The notes: generated from the sequence alone by a model not told the origin. Positions 1 through 9,278 are shown, counted from the first letter of the stretch. The stretch: 37,640 nucleotides of DNA from an uncultured Candidatus Berkelbacteria bacterium (GCA_903834195.1 CAILIB010000019.1:1-37640), one strand, 5' to 3'. Program-made: numbers and translations.

Positions 1-15
1 CTTTTCTTACCCGCC

Positions 16-288
16 TTACTTTACGAGATGACGTAGTGCCTTTCCAGCGTGGAAACGAGGAAGACGAAGCTCAGGAATTTGGATGTGTTCTTTGTTGTGT
101 GGGTTAACGCCGCGACGTGCCTGACGAACTCCAACATCGAATGAACCAAAACCAGTGATGGTTACTTTTTCATTCTTGCTAAGAGCACCAGATACGAGAT
201 CAACTACAGCGTTTACTCCGGCGGCGGCTTCCGCTTTTGACAAGCCTGTTTTCTTTGCGACAGCGGCGATCAGTTCGACTTTGTTCAT
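16..288 (-). CDS. hup: HU family DNA-binding protein
   Basis: MNKVELIAAVAKKTGLSKAEAAAGVNAVVDLVSGALSKNEKVTITGFGSFDVGVRQARRGVNPHN is typical of HU. Confidence 0.96.
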   Translation of the reverse strand: MNKVELIAAVAKKTGLSKAEAAAGVNAVVDLVSGALSKNEKVTITGFGSFDVGVRQARRGVNPHNKEHIQIPELRLPRFHAGKALRHLVK

Positions 289-322
289 GGAGAACGTATT
301 TAATTTTGATAAAAAGTAAGGA

Positions 323-1108
323 CTAGAGTGCGGTTCGACGGATATGCTCGATTCGCAGAGCCTGCTGTGAATCGGTATCGATTTCGCAGAAAACGGCTCC
401 TAGCTCACATTGTCCTGATGCCACATTATATCGCCATGGCAGGCCTGTCAAGAAACTTTTTAACACCTCTTCTTTATCCGCTCCTAGACTAGAATCCTGT
501 GGACCCGTCATTCCGATGTCAGAAATAAATCCAGTTCCCTTCGGCAATACCTGACAATCAGCTGTAGGAACATGTGTATGTGTACCAACTACAAGACCAA
601 CTCGTCCGTCAGCGTACTCTGCCAACATGCGTTTTTCACTCGTTGCTTCAGCGTGAAAATCAACCACATTAATATCAGCTACAGGATGCTCTTTTAGAAC
701 TTTATCTAGTACATGAAATGGTGATTCTACATTGGCACCGGTAAACACACGGCCAATCAAATTAATCAGACGCAGTCGCTTCCCTTTTACCGTTAAATCC
801 AGGTATCCCTTACCCGGGACATTTGTATAATTTGCAGGTCTCACAATCATTATCTCGGGTCGATCCAAGTACGGCACAATGTCATTTGATTGCCAAATAT
901 GGTCACCACTTGTCATGGCGTCAATGCCCATTTTCATCAACTCTTCGTAATGAGCCTTGTTCACTCCTTTTCCGTGAGTAGCATTTTCACAGTTCGCAAA
1001 AACAAGATCGGGCGAATATTCAGCTCTCAGCTTTGGTAGCCATTCTGCGATAGTGTCACGCCCAGGCTCACCAACAATGTCGCCGAAGTAAAGTATTGAA
1101 ATTTTCAT
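323..1108 (-). CDS. YmdB family metallophosphoesterase (2',3'-cyclic nucleotide phosphodiesterase-like)
   Basis: Motifs YFGDIVGEPGR, FANCENATHGKG, DFHAEATSEK, VGTHTHVPTAD match the YmdB/TIGR00282 family. Confidence 0.93.
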   Translation of the reverse strand: MKISILYFGDIVGEPGRDTIAEWLPKLRAEYSPDLVFANCENATHGKGVNKAHYEELMKMGIDAMTSGDHIWQSNDIVPYLDRPEIMIVRPANYTNVPGKGYLDLTVKGKRLRLINLIGRVFTGANVESPFHVLDKVLKEHPVADINVVDFHAEATSEKRMLAEYADGRVGLVVGTHTHVPTADCQVLPKGTGFISDIGMTGPQDSSLGADKEEVLKSFLTGLPWRYNVASGQCELGAVFCEIDTDSQQALRIEHIRRTAL

Positions 1109-1145
1109 AGTGGAATACTAGCAAGAGATACGCAAAACAGCAAAG

Positions 1146-1577
1146 TTAAAACCCGAGACTTTTAAGGACAGCATCGTGATGGAACGAAATATCCTCAGGC
1201 AGTACATGAAAAAATTGCAGTGCTTTAGTTTCTTCAGTTGCATGCATTGCACCCAGTAATTTAACACGATACACAACATCAACCACATGTCCTCGAGGGT
1301 CTGCATCCAGATTTTCAAACACACCTAAAAGCTCCGAACCACTCTCAATTTCAGCGCCCAATTCTGTAGTAACAACTCTTTCAATACAGTTTTGAATAGT
1401 TTCGTTTTTTAGTAAGAAACTACCTGGGTAATGCCAACTCCCCTTCTTTGGCTCAATTGCGCGCTGAGTAAGCAGCACTGCACCCGATTCATCTTCGACA
1501 TGAACATTAATTGCGATTCGAGGCACCCATTCAAAAGTTTTGAGAAATAATTCGTGTGGCAATTTTTCAACTTTCAT
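1146..1577 (-). CDS. NUDIX hydrolase with GDP-mannose mannosyl hydrolase-like variant box
   Basis: YPGSFLLKNETIQNCIERVVTTELGAEI; the ER..xxEL form recalls the GDPMH variant rather than REXXEE. Confidence 0.75.
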   Translation of the reverse strand: MKVEKLPHELFLKTFEWVPRIAINVHVEDESGAVLLTQRAIEPKKGSWHYPGSFLLKNETIQNCIERVVTTELGAEIESGSELLGVFENLDADPRGHVVDVVYRVKLLGAMHATEETKALQFFHVLPEDISFHHDAVLKSLGF

Positions 1578-1658
1578 AGGGATCTTTTTACTTTATTTTC
1601 ATCTTTTAGAGTATCAGCAGATTGACATTTTAGCAAAAATAAGCTATAGTAGCCGATC

Positions 1659-1853
1659 TTGAAAAAGTTCTTAAAGGAGCACGGCATTTGCGTAGCTCTC
1701 TGGTCGTCACTTGGCTGCTACGTATGTATGCAATACACACATGCACCAGCCGTACTAAAATCGTACGGCTGGGTAGTACCCGTAGCAATCCTCATTTTAG
1801 CGGCATTTTCCACAAGAGAACGCCGTCCGTCAAAAAAGCCCGCCACCTCGTAA
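1659..1853 (+). CDS. small hydrophobic protein (TTG start)
   Basis: 64 aa with hydrophobic segment YGWVVPVAILILAAF, followed by a terminator; no recognised family. Confidence 0.4.
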   Translation: MKKFLKEHGICVALWSSLGCYVCMQYTHAPAVLKSYGWVVPVAILILAAFSTRERRPSKKPATS

Positions 1854-1873
1854 GAGGCAGCGGGCTCATTTTT
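1837..1873. terminator. bidirectional intrinsic terminator between convergent genes
   Basis: AGCCCGCCACCTCGTAAGAGGCAGCGGGCT hairpin, A-rich on one side and T7 on the other. Confidence 0.8.
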
Positions 1874-1886
1874 TTGTCAGAATACC

Positions 1887-3371
1887 TTAGCTTGCAAACG
1901 CGACTGAACGAGTCTCGCGAATAACGTTAACTTTAACCTGACCAGGATAGGTCAACTCTTCCTCAATCTTCGCAGCAATGGTCTTAGCCATCTTTGCAGC
2001 TTCAAGGTCGTCAATCTCACCCGGACGAACAAATACACGTACTTCACGACCCGCCTGAATTGCGAAAGACCGCTCTACGCCCGTAAATGCATTCGCAACG
2101 TTCTCTAGGTCGCGCAGACGCTCAACATACTCTTCATACGAGCCACGACGCGCACCAGGACGTGCTCCGGAGATAGCGTCAGCTGTACGAATAATCCATG
2201 CTTCGGTAGTTTCTGCAGCCACGTCATCGTGGTGAGCAATAATCGCGTGCACAATTTCTTCAGCAAGTTTGTACTTACGCGCAATGTCAGCCGAAATGTG
2301 GTGGTGAGGTGCTTTAATATCATGATCAAGCGCCTTACCTAAGTCGTGCAGCAAGCCAGCTGTACGTGATACTTGAACGTTTGCCCCCAACTCTTCAGCA
2401 ATAAGACCAGAGATTTTGGATACTTCAATCGAGTGAGCTAACATATTCTGGCCATATGAAGTTCGGAACTTCAACTGACCAAGAATACGGACAATCTCCT
2501 TTGGAAGACCTGAAACTTTAGCTTCAAGCACCGCAGCTTCACCCGCTTTGCGAATTGTTACATTCACTTCTTCAGTGGCTTTCAGCACCAATTCTTCGAT
2601 ACGAGCTGGTTGAATACGCCCATCACGAATCAGCTGCTCAAGCGCAACACGACCGATTTCACGACGAACTGGATCAAACGAGCTAATCAGAACTGTATCC
2701 GGACTATCATCAATCAGAAGATCAACTCCAGTTGCTTTTTCAAAAGCAATAATGTTACGACCTTCTTTTCCAATCAAGCGACCCTTCATTTCATCACTTG
2801 GAATAGTCACCGCGAATACAGTATTTTCAGCAGTTACATCTGAAGAAATACGCGCCAAAATAGTGGCTAGACGCTTACGCGCCTCTGCCTCAACTGCAGA
2901 TTCTGTTTCTTCATCAAGAGCACGCATTCGCTTGAGAATGTCGTCCTTTTGACTCTTTTCAACCAATGTCAGAAGCGCAGTTTTTGCATCTTCCTTGGTC
3001 ATTTTAGCGATACGTTCCAGAGAAGCCTGTTGCTTCTCACGAATATCCTTAATCGCTTCTTTAATCTCAAGAACTTCTTCGTTCTTGCGTTCCCATTCCT
3101 GGCGAAGCTTTTCCTGATCTTTAGAGCGCTTATCAATGCTCTCTTCACGGTTCTGGAGCGACTTTTCAAGTTCGCGCAAAAATTTCTGACGATCTTCAGC
3201 TTCTTTTAGTAGCTCTGAACGACGCTTCTCAGCATCTTCTTGAGCACGTTTAATGAGGCGTTCAGCCTCTTTCTCGGCACTCTTGTTACGGTTCTTGTTA
3301 CGAGATTCGCTCACGAAAAAGCTACCCGCTCCTCCACCCACAAGGCCTAGAATCAACAGTACGATTTCCAT
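1887..3371 (-). CDS. rny: Ribonuclease Y
   Basis: N-terminal TM plus coiled coil, KH domain (GRLIGKEGRNIIAFEKATGVDLLIDD), HD domain (HSIEVSKISGLIAEELG..AGLLHDLGKA). Confidence 0.97.
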   Translation of the reverse strand: MEIVLLILGLVGGGAGSFFVSESRNKNRNKSAEKEAERLIKRAQEDAEKRRSELLKEAEDRQKFLRELEKSLQNREESIDKRSKDQEKLRQEWERKNEEVLEIKEAIKDIREKQQASLERIAKMTKEDAKTALLTLVEKSQKDDILKRMRALDEETESAVEAEARKRLATILARISSDVTAENTVFAVTIPSDEMKGRLIGKEGRNIIAFEKATGVDLLIDDSPDTVLISSFDPVRREIGRVALEQLIRDGRIQPARIEELVLKATEEVNVTIRKAGEAAVLEAKVSGLPKEIVRILGQLKFRTSYGQNMLAHSIEVSKISGLIAEELGANVQVSRTAGLLHDLGKALDHDIKAPHHHISADIARKYKLAEEIVHAIIAHHDDVAAETTEAWIIRTADAISGARPGARRGSYEEYVERLRDLENVANAFTGVERSFAIQAGREVRVFVRPGEIDDLEAAKMAKTIAAKIEEELTYPGQVKVNVIRETRSVAFAS

Positions 3372-3649
3372 TTAAGCCCTTTCGAATCACGCCGGGCTCA
3401 CGCAGCAAAAAACCCCGTTATTACACGGTATAGGAGAACAAATTACTTGATATTGCTGTGAAAGATGTGAGCATACGTGCGGTGATGTCGGTTTCTATCT
3501 TTGATTAAATTTCCGCATGTCTTGCGACAAAGTCAGAGTAGCGGATTTGGGTATTAAATGCAATTGACCGTGGCAAAATTTTCAGGTAGAGTTGCCTGGT
3601 ATCAATAGAGAAATTGATCGAGGAATTACACATAGTATTCCTCGGGGTC

Positions 3650-3666
3650 CGATCGCTACGCGATCG
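3650..3666 (+). repeat. leader hairpin CGATCGC-TAC-GCGATCG upstream of tRNA-Pro
   Basis: perfect 7-bp inverted repeat with TAC loop. Confidence 0.7.
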
Positions 3667-3721
3667 TAGCCCTCCTCGGAATCCCACTGCGAAAGTAAGC
3701 TTTCGCGCCGGTATTCCTCGT

Positions 3722-3797
3722 CGGGGTATAGCACAGTTGGTAGTGCGCCTGGTTTGGGACCAGGAGGTCCTCAGTTCGAGTCTGAGTACCCCGACCA
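3722..3797 (+). tRNA. tRNA-Pro(TGG)
   Basis: CGGGGTA/TACCCCG acceptor, anticodon loop TTTGGGA, TTCGAGT T-loop, encoded CCA. Confidence 0.95.
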
Positions 3798-3801
3798 TAG
3801 T

Positions 3802-3834
3802 GAAACGCTCACCGAAAGGTGGGCGTTTTGCTAT
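3802..3834 (+). terminator. intrinsic terminator after tRNA-Pro
   Basis: AACGCTCACC GAAA GGTGGGCGTTTT. Confidence 0.75.
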
Positions 3835-4006
3835 ATGTGAGATTATTCTCAGACTCGAACGGGAAAGGGGTCGGGAAAACTCTAGTTTTCCCGTGGAGGA
3901 AAGCAGGTTCACAAAGTGAACCGTTGGAAACCTGTGAATGTTCTGGGGGAACATTCACTTACCATGTGCAAACTTGCCATTATCAATGGGTTTCCAAGGC
4001 CGAAGG

Positions 4007-4032
4007 CAGTGAGAGTCTGAGTACCCCGACCA
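4007..4032 (+). repeat. duplicated 3' end of tRNA-Pro including CCA
   Basis: CAGTGAGAGTCTGAGTACCCCGACCA matches tRNA-Pro 3772-3797 at 24 of 26 positions; followed by its own hairpin and T-run. Confidence 0.85.
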
Positions 4033-4144
4033 AGAATCAGAATGCTCAAATTAAATTGAGTGTTCTGATTTTTTGTAACACACTCTTTCCCCAAACCCAC
4101 CTTTCTGGTATAAAAGGTAAGCACACACCAGGTAAGTCTGACGT

Positions 4145-4219
4145 GCGGGTATCGTATAATGATTTTTATATCTGCCTTCCAAGCAGAGGATACGGGTTTG
4201 ATTCCCGTTACCCGCTCCA
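4145..4219 (+). tRNA. tRNA-Gly(TCC) with non-canonical D/T loops
   Basis: GCGGGTA/TACCCGC acceptor, TCTGC-CTTCCAA-GCAGA anticodon arm, encoded CCA; T-loop TTTGATT. Confidence 0.9.
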
Positions 4220-4261
4220 AAGAAAAGAGGTCTCTCTTAGCCAGAGGCCTCTTTTCTTTGA
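4219..4261 (+). terminator. intrinsic terminator after tRNA-Gly
   Basis: AAAGAAAAGAGGTCTCTC..AGAGGCCTCTTTTCTTT. Confidence 0.75.
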
Positions 4262-4351
4262 ATTCAATTTAATTGCTACAGGTAGACAAAACCTGTTATT
4301 TATGGTACAAATAAACATCACCGTAAGGTGAAATTCCGATCAGAGGGTACT

Positions 4352-4585
4352 ATGAAAAAATACCTTGGATGGCTCACATTTTTCGCTGTCATTATGTTGG
4401 GACTTGCGAGTCTCGCACAATTCGACAAACGAGCCTTCATGGCAATCAGCTTAGTAGAACCAATACTTCTCCTAAGTATCTACTCTACAATCTTAAGCAG
4501 TCAAAGACGTCCTGCACTACTAGCAATGATAACCGTCATTGTGTGCGGGGACATCCCGATTGCCTACTCCACCCTTTTTGGGTAG
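4352..4585 (+). CDS. small membrane protein, hypothetical
   Basis: ATG with upstream AGAGGG; MKKYLGWLTFFAVIMLGLASLAQ..; followed by a strong terminator. Confidence 0.55.
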   Translation: MKKYLGWLTFFAVIMLGLASLAQFDKRAFMAISLVEPILLLSIYSTILSSQRRPALLAMITVIVCGDIPIAYSTLFG

Positions 4586-4619
4586 GAACCCCGGACGAGA
4601 GAATCCCTTCTTTCGTCCG

Positions 4620-4670
4620 AAACCTTGAATGTTCAAGATAAAACTTGAGAATTCAAGGTTTCTTTTTTAC
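4620..4670 (+). terminator. intrinsic terminator
   Basis: GAAACCTTGAAT..ATTCAAGGTTTC followed by TTTTTT. Confidence 0.8.
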
Positions 4671-4729
4671 CCTAGAAGTTTCCTATAAAATAGGCTATAG
4701 TCGGTAAGTCCTAAACAGATTGTATATAT

Positions 4730-4806
4730 GGTGGCTGTGGCGCAGTTGGTAGCGCTCCTGATTGTGGCTCAGGTGGTCGTGGGTTCGAGTCCCATCAGTC
4801 ACCCCA
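4730..4806 (+). tRNA. tRNA-His(GTG)
   Basis: G-1 present opposite C73, loop TTGTGGC, encoded CCA. Confidence 0.94.
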
Positions 4807-4871
4807 ACGAAAATGAAGAGGTATCCCCTCTTCATTTTCGTTGTTCCACAGCACCCTCCAAATATGATAGG

Positions 4872-6677
4872 ATGAGCTCTATGTCTTCTGAAAAAACTCA
4901 AAAAACTACCCACGGAATAGGTATCTCCTACCTTTTCCAGTTCATGCCAAAGTATGCCGGACTTATCGTCACGAGCATGTTCTTTTTGATATTAGCTACT
5001 GTAGCTTCAAGCCTACAACCGGTATGGCTCAAGAAAATTATCGACCAAATTGCTGGTGGCACAACACTGCAAGGGTTATCTGCCCTCCTCATAACCTATT
5101 TTGGATTAAAAGCTTTTGAAGCACTTTTTGAGTTTATCCGCGATGTAAGCTTCGCTCCGGCTGAGATGGGTATTTGGCGGAGTATTTCAGAGCGCCTATT
5201 CTCACACATGATCAGCCTGCCAGTTAGTTATCACAATGAACAACGTGTCGGTGGAACATCTCGCAAAGTTTCCCGTGGCGGACGCGCCGTCAGTTTCATT
5301 CTTGATTTTCTGATTAGTAACATCCTACCGACTATTTTCAGTATTATTTTTGTGACTGTTGTTCTCTTTCGTTTATATGCTCCAATTTACGCTGTCATTA
5401 CCTTCCTAACAGTTGCTGCATATACTGCTTTTACGCTGTACGCTACCGATAAACGCCAAAAATATCGTCTCGCTGCCAACGAAGCTGATGATGAGGTTTC
5501 AGCTATAGAAGTTGATTCGATTGGAAACATCGACACGATTAAATATTTCAATAACGAACCCTTCCAGTTACAACGCTATTTGCCAGTTATTAATAAACGG
5601 TACAACTTAAGTGTTGCCTCCAATAACCTTTTTGCACTTATTAGTGGTGTGCAAGGAATTATTCTCCTGGTTGGAATGGGAACGATTTTATACCTTGGAA
5701 TTCTGCAAAATTTGCGTGGCGAGCTTACGATTGGAGACCTTGTTCTTCTAACCACCTATGTAACTCAACTTGCCTCACCTGTAGCAGTGCTTGGTTTCAT
5801 CTATCGCCAGATTAAAGACGGCCTCGCTGATTTAGATGGTATGGCCAAAATTATGGCCGAAGAGGTGACGATTAAAGAACCTGAACATCCGGTTCATATT
5901 GAAGATCCTAAAGGCGCGGTTGAATTTAGTAATGTCAGTTTTAAATATGCAACCGGGCGACAAGTTCTGAAAAATGTTTCCCTCTCAGTAAAGCCTGGTG
6001 AAAAAGTTGCCTTTGTCGGACCATCGGGAGTTGGAAAGTCTACGATTGTAAAACTTATGTTCCGCCTGTACGAAGTTACTGACGGGGCTATACTCATTGA
6101 CGGCGTTCCCCTAGCTGACATTAGCAAAGAGTCTCGTCGTGATATATTTGCCATTGTGCCACAGGAGCCTGTTCTCTTTAATGCCACCATTTCTGAGAAT
6201 ATTCGCTTTGGTAAACCTGATGCTACCGATGCAGAAGTCGAAGCTGCAGCCAAGCTTGCCAATGCCCACAATTTTATTGCAGCACTTGAGAAAAAGTATG
6301 AAACTACCGTCGGTGAACGTGGAGTAAAGCTATCTGGTGGCGAAAAACAGCGCGTTGCCATTGCTCGTGCCATCATCAAAGACCCCCGTATTCTTATATT
6401 TGATGAGGCAACTTCAGCGCTTGATTCGCACAGTGAGGAAATTATTCAGGAATCACTGCAGCGCGTTTCAAAAGGTCGCACTACGATCGCAATCGCCCAC
6501 CGCCTTTCAACAATTGCCGACTCTGATGTGATTTACGTTTTGAAAGATGGGAAAATTGCCGAACAAGGAACTCATAATTTATTGCTTGCTAAGGGTGGAA
6601 TTTACTCCGAGATGTGGCGTATTCAGGCTGAGCAACGTGAGGCTGAAGAGGTTCTTGAGGCTTTGCCGGAGGATTAA
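4872..6677 (+). CDS. ABC transporter, fused permease/ATP-binding half-transporter
   Basis: Walker A GPSGVGKST, signature LSGGEKQR, Walker B ILIFDEATSALD; the ORF-track start at 4728 lies inside tRNA-His. Confidence 0.93.
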   Translation: MSSMSSEKTQKTTHGIGISYLFQFMPKYAGLIVTSMFFLILATVASSLQPVWLKKIIDQIAGGTTLQGLSALLITYFGLKAFEALFEFIRDVSFAPAEMGIWRSISERLFSHMISLPVSYHNEQRVGGTSRKVSRGGRAVSFILDFLISNILPTIFSIIFVTVVLFRLYAPIYAVITFLTVAAYTAFTLYATDKRQKYRLAANEADDEVSAIEVDSIGNIDTIKYFNNEPFQLQRYLPVINKRYNLSVASNNLFALISGVQGIILLVGMGTILYLGILQNLRGELTIGDLVLLTTYVTQLASPVAVLGFIYRQIKDGLADLDGMAKIMAEEVTIKEPEHPVHIEDPKGAVEFSNVSFKYATGRQVLKNVSLSVKPGEKVAFVGPSGVGKSTIVKLMFRLYEVTDGAILIDGVPLADISKESRRDIFAIVPQEPVLFNATISENIRFGKPDATDAEVEAAAKLANAHNFIAALEKKYETTVGERGVKLSGGEKQRVAIARAIIKDPRILIFDEATSALDSHSEEIIQESLQRVSKGRTTIAIAHRLSTIADSDVIYVLKDGKIAEQGTHNLLLAKGGIYSEMWRIQAEQREAEEVLEALPED

Positions 6678-6735
6678 TCTGTTCAGATTGTATCTGTTCT
6701 GCTAGAATCGTGGAGCTGAACAGATTAATCCTCCG
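6667..6735. repeat. 20-bp perfect inverted repeat around the tRNA-Arg promoter region
   Basis: CGGAGGATTAATCTGTTCAG (6667-6686) and CTGAACAGATTAATCCTCCG (6716-6735), 29-nt spacer. Confidence 0.9.
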
Positions 6736-6746
6736 TTCACTCACTC

Positions 6747-6823
6747 GCGCTCATAGCTCAGCTGGATAGAGCGTCTGTCTTCGGAACAGAAGGCCGGGGG
6801 TTCGAATCCCTCTGGGCGCACCA
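6747..6823 (+). tRNA. tRNA-Arg(TCG), anchor of the cassette array
   Basis: GCGCTCA/TGGGCGC acceptor, loop CTTCGGA, TTCGAAT T-loop, encoded CCA. Confidence 0.95.
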
Positions 6824-6945
6824 AAGTTGTCAATATGCAAAAAACACCTTGTGAAAGGTGTTTTTTGGTGTTCGAACTTTTTTTACTCAGCTCGTTTAAA
6901 TCAGATTAGTGCGCTTTGAACCCTGGAGTGAGTTGAACTTTTTGC
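6818..6945 (+). repeat. cassette junction A (tRNA-Arg 3' end plus hairpin plus TTGAACTTTTT arm)
   Basis: GCACCAAAGTTGTC..AAAAAACACCTTGTGAAAGGTGTTTTTTGGTGTTCGAAC..GAGTTGAACTTTTT. Confidence 0.88.
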
Positions 6946-7015
6946 CATTAAATCAGCAGATCGACCTCTGAACTTATCAATAATTTTCAAAATAGATTCA
7001 TGATAAAATAATCCT

Positions 7016-7690
7016 ATGTTTACCTATGATCACTTTATCGAATTACATAATTGGCTCACCGAAAACTGGTCGGGCTATGTTTCAATAATTGAGGGCGGAT
7101 CAACGTCTGCGGGTGATCCCATTATTTTAGGTCGCTCTGATTGGGAGGTCGCTATCGTTGCAGATAACATTAGTGAAAAAGATAGGATTAGCCTTGCGAC
7201 ATACCTTAGATCATTTCCTCAAGATGATCGTCTAGAACTTGTCTACCGCTCAAAAGAGGAACTCTTAGGTAATTCCCAGAGTTCTCATCAATTAACTGGC
7301 AAGTTTAGAAGTAAGACCCTCTTTGGCGAAGACTTACTTGATCAAATTCCACTTCCTGACGTAAGTATTATTGAAAAAGCATGGAGATCTGGCTTGAAAA
7401 TGACAATCTATAAAATTGATAAATACACGGTAAATGCTTCAATTTGGTCTGACGAACGAATTCGCAAAGCATTTAGACAAGTTTTTAAAGATGCTTTTCT
7501 CAACCTGCAACTAAAATCCTGGTGTGACACAGAAAACTTTCCAGTCACACGTAAAGATGTAGTACTCGCATATTCTTCGCCCGAACTCGCAGATGTGTGG
7601 GATTGCTTACATGGGATAAACGATGCAAACCCAGATGTAATTCTAGAAACTGCTAAGCGGTTAAAGCTACTTCTATCCGAAATCGCATAA
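7016..7690 (+). CDS. hypothetical protein, possible nucleotidyltransferase fold
   Basis: complete ORF; GGSTSAGDPIILGRSDWEVAIV loosely recalls an NTase active-site motif. Confidence 0.7.
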   Translation: MFTYDHFIELHNWLTENWSGYVSIIEGGSTSAGDPIILGRSDWEVAIVADNISEKDRISLATYLRSFPQDDRLELVYRSKEELLGNSQSSHQLTGKFRSKTLFGEDLLDQIPLPDVSIIEKAWRSGLKMTIYKIDKYTVNASIWSDERIRKAFRQVFKDAFLNLQLKSWCDTENFPVTRKDVVLAYSSPELADVWDCLHGINDANPDVILETAKRLKLLLSEIA

Positions 7691-7911
7691 GAAGTTACGT
7701 TACGATATGAGAGGTTTGAAATTAGATCTCGCATTCCTCTTCTACCACTATCGAATCAGCTTCATTATTGCCCCTTCTGAATTGCCCAGTCTATTTCATG
7801 AAGAGTACTAGCTAGGAACCCTTAAGGAATCAATTCTGTCAAGTAATTAAAGATTATTGACACGTCTTTGATATGGGATTAGGCTTTGCCTAATCCCAAT
7901 AAGCCAATACT

Positions 7912-7955
7912 GCTTCATGGAGTGCGATCCCTTAAGGGATCGCACTCCATGAAGC
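7912..7955. repeat. 44-bp perfect palindrome
   Basis: GCTTCATGGAGTGCGATCCCTTAAGGGATCGCACTCCATGAAGC. Confidence 0.97.
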
Positions 7956-8088
7956 TAAACAATGGGATTTCTGTAGTTGTTTTTATATTACTTTTCCTAT
8001 TTACTTGTTGACAACAAGCTCATTATTGGTATATAAATAGTACTAGATAAAGGGTTACTGCGAATGCGGGGGCCCTTTTTTGTTTTAT

Positions 8089-8823
8089 CTATGGATATAT
8101 AAGAAAATCCCTAGCACTAATCTTTTCTTTTACAGTGGAATAATGAATCTCATTTCCATCTGGCTTAGGAGCTTTTCCAAGAATATGACGACCGATAGGT
8201 GTAACTATAAGGTCAGCCAATTGAAGGCCGCTTAAATTATCTTTTTTGTCCTTAAGCATGAACTCTTCTATCCGCCCAGCAACTTCTGATCCCTTGAAGA
8301 ACTTTGTGCCTGAATTTTTAGCTCGTATAAATGCAATGTCTACTTTATTATTCTCAGTATGAGTCCGTTTTTCAGGATAAATCTTGCAAGTGCGTCGTGG
8401 ACCGCAGAGAATAAGTACTTGGTTCAAAATAAAATCAAAGGTAAAGAGGTATGGGTCATTCTGACTATCTTCAGGTAGTTCGGAAACCTCGTCTTTCTTC
8501 ACCGCGGCAGAAATTATCTTTATTGACGTCCTTTTGATCAAAGAATTCATCTCACTATAAAATTCAGCTCTAAAGTCACTATTGAAAAACTTATGCGTAA
8601 GGGAATCACTCGCCTTGCCGGGACGATTAATCTCTGCGGTATGTAAGTGATATTCTCTATTTCCAAAAAGTTTTTCTTTTAGATTCTTAAGTTCTTCATC
8701 AAATTGATGATACGAAGAATCATCTTTGAAACAAACCGCAGCTAGAACAAAAGCGTTATACAGATTATCTGAGGTGCTTTGTTTGAGATTATGATCACCA
8801 GATTCGTCAATAAATACATGCAT
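8089..8823 (-). CDS. DUF3800 domain-containing protein
   Basis: MHVFIDESGDHNL N-terminus and C-terminal LQLADLIVTPIGRH are typical of DUF3800. Confidence 0.87.
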   Translation of the reverse strand: MHVFIDESGDHNLKQSTSDNLYNAFVLAAVCFKDDSSYHQFDEELKNLKEKLFGNREYHLHTAEINRPGKASDSLTHKFFNSDFRAEFYSEMNSLIKRTSIKIISAAVKKDEVSELPEDSQNDPYLFTFDFILNQVLILCGPRRTCKIYPEKRTHTENNKVDIAFIRAKNSGTKFFKGSEVAGRIEEFMLKDKKDNLSGLQLADLIVTPIGRHILGKAPKPDGNEIHYSTVKEKISARDFLIYP

Positions 8824-8878
8824 AAGATATTGTTATGAATGTAATTATACCAATATCTTCCCGACCTTTTTACTAATT

Positions 8879-9098
8879 TTACTCTTTCAAGAGCGCCTGA
8901 TTAGCATCCTCGTAACTTCTTCTAAATTGATCCAACCACTTTAAAAAGAGTTCGAATGAAAAGTCCCCAGGGGCACCAAAGTTGTCAGAATACAAAAAAC
9001 ACCTTGTGAGAGGTGTTTTTTGGTGTTCGACATTTTAATACTCAAGTTATTTAAACCAGGTTAGAATACTTGAACCCTGGAGCGAGTCGAACTTTTTG
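8879..9098 (+). repeat. cassette junction B
   Basis: AGAGTTCGAAT..CCCCAGGGGCACCAAAGTTGTC..hairpin..GGTGTTCGA..GAGTCGAACTTTTT. Confidence 0.88.
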
Positions 9099-9278
9099 TC
9101 AAAATCACTCAATCTAAAATAGGTATTAAAAATCCCCGATACGAATCCTATTTAGCCTATGTTTCAGTGATTCACACGTTATAGTGTTGTAATTCTGAAA
9201 GCCATGTCATCTATTTGCTGTAAAAAAATGGAGCCCAGCGGGCTCCAAACGGACAAGAAGGTCAGTGTAGCAAGAAGA

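Noticed and set aside
3505-4331. ORFs at 3505-3954, 3614-3919, 3819-4331 and 3909-4220
   Set aside because: They run through tRNA-Pro and tRNA-Gly or antisense to them (e.g. GVLRLELRTSWSQTRRTTNCAIP), typical spurious tRNA-antisense translations
4695-4913. 72-aa minus-strand ORF
   Set aside because: Antisense of tRNA-His (GVTDGTRTHDHLSHNQERYQLRHSH), spurious
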